Assembly (NCBI GenBank): GCA_031276335.1
Contig: JAISNH010000085.1
Location: forward strand, 1 to 10,463
Source: Rickettsiales bacterium
Lineage (GTDB): Bacteria; Pseudomonadota; Alphaproteobacteria; Rs-D84; CACZYB01
Length of the DNA: 10,463 bases
Direction of reading: 5' to 3'
Under the pieces are notes generated by a model that worked only from the letters and a program-made list of their open reading frames with translations, did not search any database and was not told the DNA's origin. Every line of letters starts with the position of its first letter. Positions within the stretch are counted from its first letter, which is position 1. This document shows, in pieces, positions 6,531 to 10,463 of this stretch. Position numbers and translations under genes: made by a program.

Positions 6531-8741
6531 TCAATATATCATGCCGGACGACCCGTCCCCGCCGGAGGAGGAAGACCGGGATGCGGATTTCAGCCCGAAT
6601 CCGGTCGAAATCGTTCCCAGGGTCTTGAACGTAAAGCCGAGCGCGACCGTGCGGTCGCCGACATAGTCCCTGTCCCTCGTGTATTGGTTTATAACATTTA
6701 CGTTGAACTTAAAGCAATCGTTTTCGTAGGCTATGCCCCCGATTATGCTTATGTCGCGCTGCTGGTACAGGTCGTAGCGGTTGCCGACGTACGCGCTCCA
6801 GAAACGCGTCAGGCGCGAGGAGAGGTATGCGTTTATCTCGTCCTTCCTGACCGAATCGCCGTCCTCGATGTACATGTTCCTGAGATAGACGTAGTTTACG
6901 GCCAAGTTCAAGGCCGGACGCCCGACGTACAGGTGCAGGTCGTTGCGGTTCATGCGCAGCGTTTCGTGCGACATGCGGGACTTGTACCCCAGCCGCAGGA
7001 AATCCAGCGGGTTGAAATCCACCCCCACGACGACGTCCGAAAACCCGCGCGTGTTCGCAAGCCCGCTGTTTTCAAGGTACAGGTCGTCGGGAACGTCGAC
7101 GTTGTAATTCTGTCCCACGAAGAACGACACGGCGCGCCCGTCCGCATAGGAATTCCTGAACTTCAGCCCGTAGTTGACGCGCGTGCCGGATTCGAAGATG
7201 TCGTATCCGGAAAAACGGTCGTCGGAGAACAGGTTCTCCAGCTCAAGCTCCATGTACTTGCTGTCCATGTTCGGGATCTTCGGATTGCCGTCCTCCTTCG
7301 GCGAGGAGATGATTTCCACCCTCGGCTCCAGAATCTGCGAGCCGCCCGCGAATCGGCGGAAAAGGGGATATTTCCAGTCGGCCGACACGCCGGCGCTGCC
7401 GCGGTGCTGCGTGCCGGAATAGCGGCTGATCCCGCCGAAACCGTCGCGCACGCTTATGTTGTCCAGGACGTAGGCGTCGCCGCGGCCGAACAGGCCGAAG
7501 TTGAACATGTGGCCGCCGGGGGATATCACCGGCTGGAAGTACTTCAAGACCGCGCTGGTCCTGAAATTCGTCTCGTCCCATACCGCAGGGTCGACGTAAT
7601 CCTCGGTTATGCGCGCGCTGTTCAGGTTCAGGTCGAAGAAACCGCCGGAGGAGTTCGGCTCGGATATGCGGCGATAGTTGACGACCGGCATGACCGCCGG
7701 CGAATATCCGTCCGGCATGTCGCGCAAATCCTGGTACGTATAGGCGTTCATGGTCAGGTAGCTGCGGTTGTATACCCCCTCCAGCCCGTACCTGGACATC
7801 AGCCACGGTTCGGAGCTGAAGTCGTACAGGCGCAGATAGGTGCCGTCCGAGGCCTTTTCTATGTCGACCACGCCGCGCCAAACGTCGTTTATTTCGAAAT
7901 AATTCCTGCTCTTGACGTTCCAGCGGCGCCCCTCGTCTATCTGGGCACCCTTGAAGCTGCCGGAGGTCTCGCTAGTGAAGAAGTCCTGGTTCGTCCTGTA
8001 TTCCCCGATGAAAAGCGTGCCCTTCTTCGACGTGAACTCGGGCGCGATCGTGACGTCGTTGTAATCGTTCAGCTTGACGAACAGCGGCTGCCGGTACACC
8101 GTGCCCAGAACAGTGGAGGTTCCGACAACCGGGACCAGAAGGCCGCTCTTGTTCTTCACGTGCGGCATATATCCGCGAAGGTAGGGCAGATAGGCAACCG
8201 GCACGTCCCACATGTACAGGAACGCGTTCATGTACGACAGGCTGCCGCTTTCCAGATCGCCGTCCACCCTGGAGGCAGCGATTTTCCACGCCGGCGTTTC
8301 GCCGCATCCGGAAAGCCCCTCCCTGCACGCGGTGTATTCGACGCCGCGCAGCACGAAGGATTCCCCGCCTATCAGCTCCGCGCTTTCGGATTTCGCGGAG
8401 GCGTTCTGGTTGAACGAAACCTCGGTCTTGCCTACGCGCGCGTCCTTCGTCTTCGTGTCCATGACTATTCCGTCGGCCGTCATCTGGCTTTCCGGGCCGG
8501 ATATGCCGACCTTGCCCTCCGCGCTCATCAGCCCGCTTTCCGTATCGTACTCTATCCTGTCGGCGGCAAGCTCGCTACGGCCATAGTCGACCTTGACTCC
8601 GCCCACGGTCGCGACCTTTCCGCTTTCCCTGTCGTACACCACTTCGCCGGTTTCAAACGAAACGCCGGCTGGCGATTGGGACAAAGCGGGGACGGAAAAC
8701 GCCAAAAAAGCCGCGGGCGCGGCGACAAGCCAGGATTTCAT
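6531..8741 (-). CDS. lptD: LptD, outer-membrane LPS assembly protein
   Basis: 736 residues. ATG at 8741 overlaps the lptF stop as ATGA, with AAGGA seven bases upstream. Signal peptide: MKSWLVAAPAAFLAFSVPALS. Residues about 25-130 are the OstA/LptA-type jellyroll that receives LPS in the periplasm (ETGEVVYDRESGKVATVGGV, LAADRIEYDTESGLMSAEGKV). The rest is the LptD beta-barrel, with the recognisable stretch DVPVAYLPYLRGYMPHVKN, KSGLLVPVVG and LTRFWSAYVGNRYDL, ending in an aromatic/polar barrel terminus. Three cysteines occur: C139 and C146 (YTACREGLSGC) and C676 (YENDCFKF); E. coli uses four in two disulfides, so one fewer N-to-C bridge is available. With LptE it inserts LPS into the outer leaflet. 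It is the middle gene of lptF-lptD-surA. Confidence 0.96.
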   Translation of the reverse strand: MKSWLVAAPAAFLAFSVPALSQSPAGVSFETGEVVYDRESGKVATVGGVKVDYGRSELAADRIEYDTESGLMSAEGKVGISGPESQMTADGIVMDTKTKDARVGKTEVSFNQNASAKSESAELIGGESFVLRGVEYTACREGLSGCGETPAWKIAASRVDGDLESGSLSYMNAFLYMWDVPVAYLPYLRGYMPHVKNKSGLLVPVVGTSTVLGTVYRQPLFVKLNDYNDVTIAPEFTSKKGTLFIGEYRTNQDFFTSETSGSFKGAQIDEGRRWNVKSRNYFEINDVWRGVVDIEKASDGTYLRLYDFSSEPWLMSRYGLEGVYNRSYLTMNAYTYQDLRDMPDGYSPAVMPVVNYRRISEPNSSGGFFDLNLNSARITEDYVDPAVWDETNFRTSAVLKYFQPVISPGGHMFNFGLFGRGDAYVLDNISVRDGFGGISRYSGTQHRGSAGVSADWKYPLFRRFAGGSQILEPRVEIISSPKEDGNPKIPNMDSKYMELELENLFSDDRFSGYDIFESGTRVNYGLKFRNSYADGRAVSFFVGQNYNVDVPDDLYLENSGLANTRGFSDVVVGVDFNPLDFLRLGYKSRMSHETLRMNRNDLHLYVGRPALNLAVNYVYLRNMYIEDGDSVRKDEINAYLSSRLTRFWSAYVGNRYDLYQQRDISIIGGIAYENDCFKFNVNVINQYTRDRDYVGDRTVALGFTFKTLGTISTGFGLKSASRSSSSGGDGSSGMIY

Positions 8742-9874
8742 CGCCGCATCCTTACCACGAAACGCAAATCGGACAGCCGGAACGGATGCTCGGATTTGAG
8801 CAGCCTAAGCATGAAATACACGGCCGCGAACGCGAATAGATAGACCAGCGGATAGGCGCGCCAGTGCGCGACGAGGAAGTCGTACGAAGTCACGAACAGC
8901 AGCTGCATGCCCGACATCGAGGCTACGGCGACGGCCATGTTCCTGCTGCTGGCGCGGTTGGAAAACGACGCCTTGAACACCGCAAGCAGAGCGATAAGGA
9001 CGAATATGAAATTGTAAAGCGGGCTTAAAAGCCTCTGGTGCAGCCTCGAGAGGTATTCTGGATAGTGGGAATCGTCCGCATAACCCAGCTCGCGCGCGAA
9101 GACAAGCTCGAAAAACCCGAGCTCGGACGGGCGCAGCCGACGGCTGCTTGACGTCGCGATGACGCCCAGGTCGGCCGTGTACTTGACGAAGCTGCCGAAG
9201 GCGTACTTGCCCTTCGACTTTTCCTGGATGCTGCCATTTTCAAGGGAAAGCACTATGTTGTTCCGCCCGGTGGCGACCACGCCCCGCTCGGCGATTATGG
9301 TGCGCATGCTGCCCGGAACCCGCGCGTCGTTTATGAATATGTCGGACAGCACGTTGTTCGCGGCGTTCTTCACGTAAATCGTCACCCCCTCGGTCAGCTG
9401 GTTGAACTCCCCGTCCTGTATAAGGAGCGTCGACAGGTCGTTCCGGATGTCGAATATGAAGGTGCGGTACTTCGCCGCGTATATCGGCCCGACGTAAAGG
9501 GTCAGGAAATAGGCGAACAGCGTCGACAACACCGCGATGCGCAGCGCCGGCCGGGACAGCGTTGCCGGCGACATGCCGACCGCCTCCATTATAACCAGCT
9601 CCTTGTCGGAAATCATCCGGTTGTACACGAACAGCACGACCGCGAACAGCGCGACCGGCAGTATTATCACGACAAGGTCGGGCAGCAGCAGCATGGTCAT
9701 CCGCAAAAACGTGAATATGGACAGGTTATTGTTGACAAGATATGAAATCAGCCGGATAATCTGGGAAAACCAGGCAATGCCAAGCAAAACCAGGGATACG
9801 ACGAGAAGGCCCACCAGAATCTGCCGCGTAATGTACCGGTCGATTATGCCCAAATGTTCGAATTTGAATTTCAT
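8738..9874 (-). CDS. lptF: LptF, LPS export ABC transporter permease
   Basis: 378 residues from ATG 9874. Inner-membrane permease that, with LptG and the LptB ATPase, extracts LPS for transport to LptD. Topology as in the family: three N-terminal membrane spans (about 20-42, 60-86, 104-124), a periplasmic beta-jellyroll (about 130-270) and three C-terminal spans (about 285-303, 315-333, 340-358). Family motifs include DRYITRQILVGLL, LLLPDLVVIILPVALFAVVLFVYNR, DKELVIMEAVGMSP and FDIRNDLSTLLIQDGEFN. The last two are closer to LptF than LptG. The expected lptG is not between this gene and lptD, since the two overlap by four bases (8738-8741). No good Shine-Dalgarno precedes the ATG; the predicted promoter would start transcription almost at the start codon. 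Confidence 0.93.
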   Translation of the reverse strand: MKFKFEHLGIIDRYITRQILVGLLVVSLVLLGIAWFSQIIRLISYLVNNNLSIFTFLRMTMLLLPDLVVIILPVALFAVVLFVYNRMISDKELVIMEAVGMSPATLSRPALRIAVLSTLFAYFLTLYVGPIYAAKYRTFIFDIRNDLSTLLIQDGEFNQLTEGVTIYVKNAANNVLSDIFINDARVPGSMRTIIAERGVVATGRNNIVLSLENGSIQEKSKGKYAFGSFVKYTADLGVIATSSSRRLRPSELGFFELVFARELGYADDSHYPEYLSRLHQRLLSPLYNFIFVLIALLAVFKASFSNRASSRNMAVAVASMSGMQLLFVTSYDFLVAHWRAYPLVYLFAFAAVYFMLRLLKSEHPFRLSDLRFVVRMRR

Positions 9875-9881
9875 TTGCTTG

Positions 9882-9909
9882 ATAATACTATTGTTTCCAG
9901 GATTTTCAA
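9882..9909 (-). promoter_or_regulatory. Promoter of the lptF-lptD-surA operon
   Basis: On the minus strand, TTGAAA (9909-9904), a 16-base spacer and TATTAT (9887-9882). A start seven bases on would fall next to the ATG at 9874, making the message leaderless or nearly so, which agrees with the lack of a ribosome site. Confidence 0.5.
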
Positions 9910-10030
9910 AGGGTTTTTTAACTGCCTAAACCAAATTCCACGCGCTATTGAAATCGCGCCGATCCGCTTTAGCGAGCAGGAGTAAAAATCCGCCAACGAC
10001 CCGCGCGGGAATGGCAATAGATTTTAGGGA
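9910..10030. other. Intergenic stretch without a supported gene
   Basis: Between the lptF promoter and the palindromes. It contains a small hairpin CGCT/AGCG (near 9964-9974) and a partial copy of the GCGGGAATGG repeat unit (10005-10014). Nothing else could be supported. Confidence 0.5.
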
Positions 10031-10063
10031 GGGATGAAGAAGGTAGACCCCAAACTTCATCCC
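10031..10063. repeat. Inverted repeat GGGATGAAG / CTTCATCCC
   Basis: Perfect 9-bp arms (10031-10039 and 10055-10063) around a 15-base loop, in the gap between lptF and the right-edge gene. It is the first of three palindromes in a row. Confidence 0.7.
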
Positions 10064-10080
10064 GTAAGATTCCCCCATGG

Positions 10081-10113
10081 ATCCCCGGGTTCCCGCAGGC
10101 GGGCCCCGGGGAT
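10081..10113. repeat. REP-like palindrome, GATCCCCGGG...CCCGGGGATGACG type
   Basis: Outer arms ATCCCCGGG (10081-10089) and CCCGGGGAT (10105-10113) enclose inner arms CCCGC (10092-10096) and GCGGG (10099-10103), a 14-bp hairpin with a small internal loop. The sequence TGGATCCCCGGG...CCCGGGGATGACGGG is the form of intergenic palindromic repeats widespread in alphaproteobacteria. Confidence 0.75.
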
Positions 10114-10127
10114 GACGGGAAGTGTGG

Positions 10128-10148
10128 ATTCCCGGACGAAGCGGGAAT
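10128..10148. repeat. REP-like palindrome, ATTCCCG / CGGGAAT
   Basis: Perfect 7-bp arms (10128-10134 and 10142-10148) around GACGAAG, seven bases downstream of the stop of the minus-strand gene at 10155. The end of this unit, GCGGGAATGG (10141-10150), is also found at 10005-10014, so a broken copy lies upstream. It could serve as a terminator or 3' stabiliser for the Cys-rich gene. Confidence 0.65.
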
Positions 10149-10154
10149 GGTACC

Positions 10155-10463
10155 TTAAAAGCTTCCTCCATTTGCGCAAAAACGACCGGCCGAAGTCCGA
10201 GGATCCGAACCATCCACGCAGTGGTCGGAGGCGTAGCAGCCGCCATACCGCTGGGACGAATCAAGCACGCAAGAGTTACCACTTGGTTTGCAATATATGT
10301 AAGAAACATTGTAATTGAAGTATCCTTTGCCGCCGGAAATAGGTCCTTTAGTATAAGCCTTGCACCTAAAGCATCCAGTACCCGCGCTGTTCTTATAATA
10401 ATCAGTATTGCATGTGAACCCAGTGGCGCTGCACGACGCATTGCTTGGGCATGTCTTGCAGCT
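10155..10463 (-). CDS. Very cysteine-rich protein, C-terminal 102 residues (5' end outside window)
   Basis: The frame is open from the right edge to TAA at 10157-10155, and no start is inside the window. It holds 11 cysteines in 102 residues, many as closely spaced pairs: SCKTCPSNASC near the edge, then CFRC, YCKPSGNSC, GGCYASDHC and finally GRFCANGGSF. Gly, Ser, Tyr and Asn fill the gaps. This regular small-loop pattern is that of exported disulfide-rich repeat proteins (EGF- or furin-like spacing), and the cysteine content makes a chance open frame unlikely. I do not recognise the family. It is divergent in function but parallel in strand to lptF, with about 280 bases of repeats and promoter between. 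The GC content drops compared with lptF, which may mean a faster-evolving or acquired surface gene. Whether it is adhesive, structural or enzymatic cannot be told from this part. Confidence 0.75.
   Translation of the reverse strand, partial: SCKTCPSNASCSATGFTCNTDYYKNSAGTGCFRCKAYTKGPISGGKGYFNYNVSYIYCKPSGNSCVLDSSQRYGGCYASDHCVDGSDPRTSAGRFCANGGSF

Noticed and set aside
6507..8843. A 778-codon open frame on the plus strand opposite lptD.
   Set aside because: It is a codon-bias shadow of the high-GC lptD/lptF genes. The protein has no family features, no ribosome site and reads across both the surA-lptD and lptD-lptF junctions.
9926..10441. A minus-strand frame of 171 codons across the right intergenic region.
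   Set aside because: It overlaps the Cys-rich gene in another frame and then runs through the palindromic repeats; the composition is that of translated repeats.

Overview
The window looks like chromosome from an uncultured, probably host-associated alphaproteobacterium. The evidence is the high-GC genes, the lptF-lptD-surA run, LolD and LptF sequences of alphaproteobacterial type, and intergenic palindromes of the GATCCCCGGG...CCCGGGGAT kind that are common in that class. The host group is an inference; no rRNA is present to place it.

Layout, left to right. (1) The 3' end of lolD (1-346, +), encoding the ATPase that releases lipoproteins from the inner membrane. (2) An 805-bp AT-rich island (346-1150) bounded by 44-bp near-perfect terminal inverted repeats and an 8-bp direct duplication. 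Its only gene is a YedJ-like HD-domain phosphohydrolase. It has the form of a mobile insertion cassette (transposon ends plus cargo, no transposase) and sits exactly between the lolD coding end and its terminator. (3) A small exported 12-cysteine protein on the minus strand (1176-1832). (4) Two leucine tRNAs, CAA then CAG, each with its own promoter (1932-2018 and 2143-2227). (5) An exported low-complexity protein (2390-3166), followed five bases later by miaB (3172-4491). (6) An unrecognised small cytoplasmic protein on the minus strand (4488-4901), divergent from sodB (iron superoxide dismutase, 5042-5623). (7) A minus-strand envelope operon lptF-lptD-surA (9874 down to 5620) with translationally coupled junctions; lptG, normally between lptF and lptD, is not there. 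(8) About 280 bases of intergenic palindromic repeats. (9) The C-terminal 102 codons of a very cysteine-rich protein running off the right edge on the minus strand (10155-10463).

How the genes fit together: lolD, lptF, lptD and surA all serve outer-membrane assembly (lipoprotein sorting, LPS export, beta-barrel chaperoning). The three Cys-rich or signal-peptide-bearing unknown proteins are also probably exported. tRNA-Leu(CAA) carries A36-A37-A38 and is the type of tRNA that MiaB thiomethylates, so enzyme and substrate are close together. Gene packing is tight: two convergent pairs (miaB/4488 and sodB/surA) overlap by four bases at their stop codons, and most promoters that can be read are near-consensus with 15-17 base spacers and very short leaders.

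The most unusual object is the HD-domain cassette at 346-1150.
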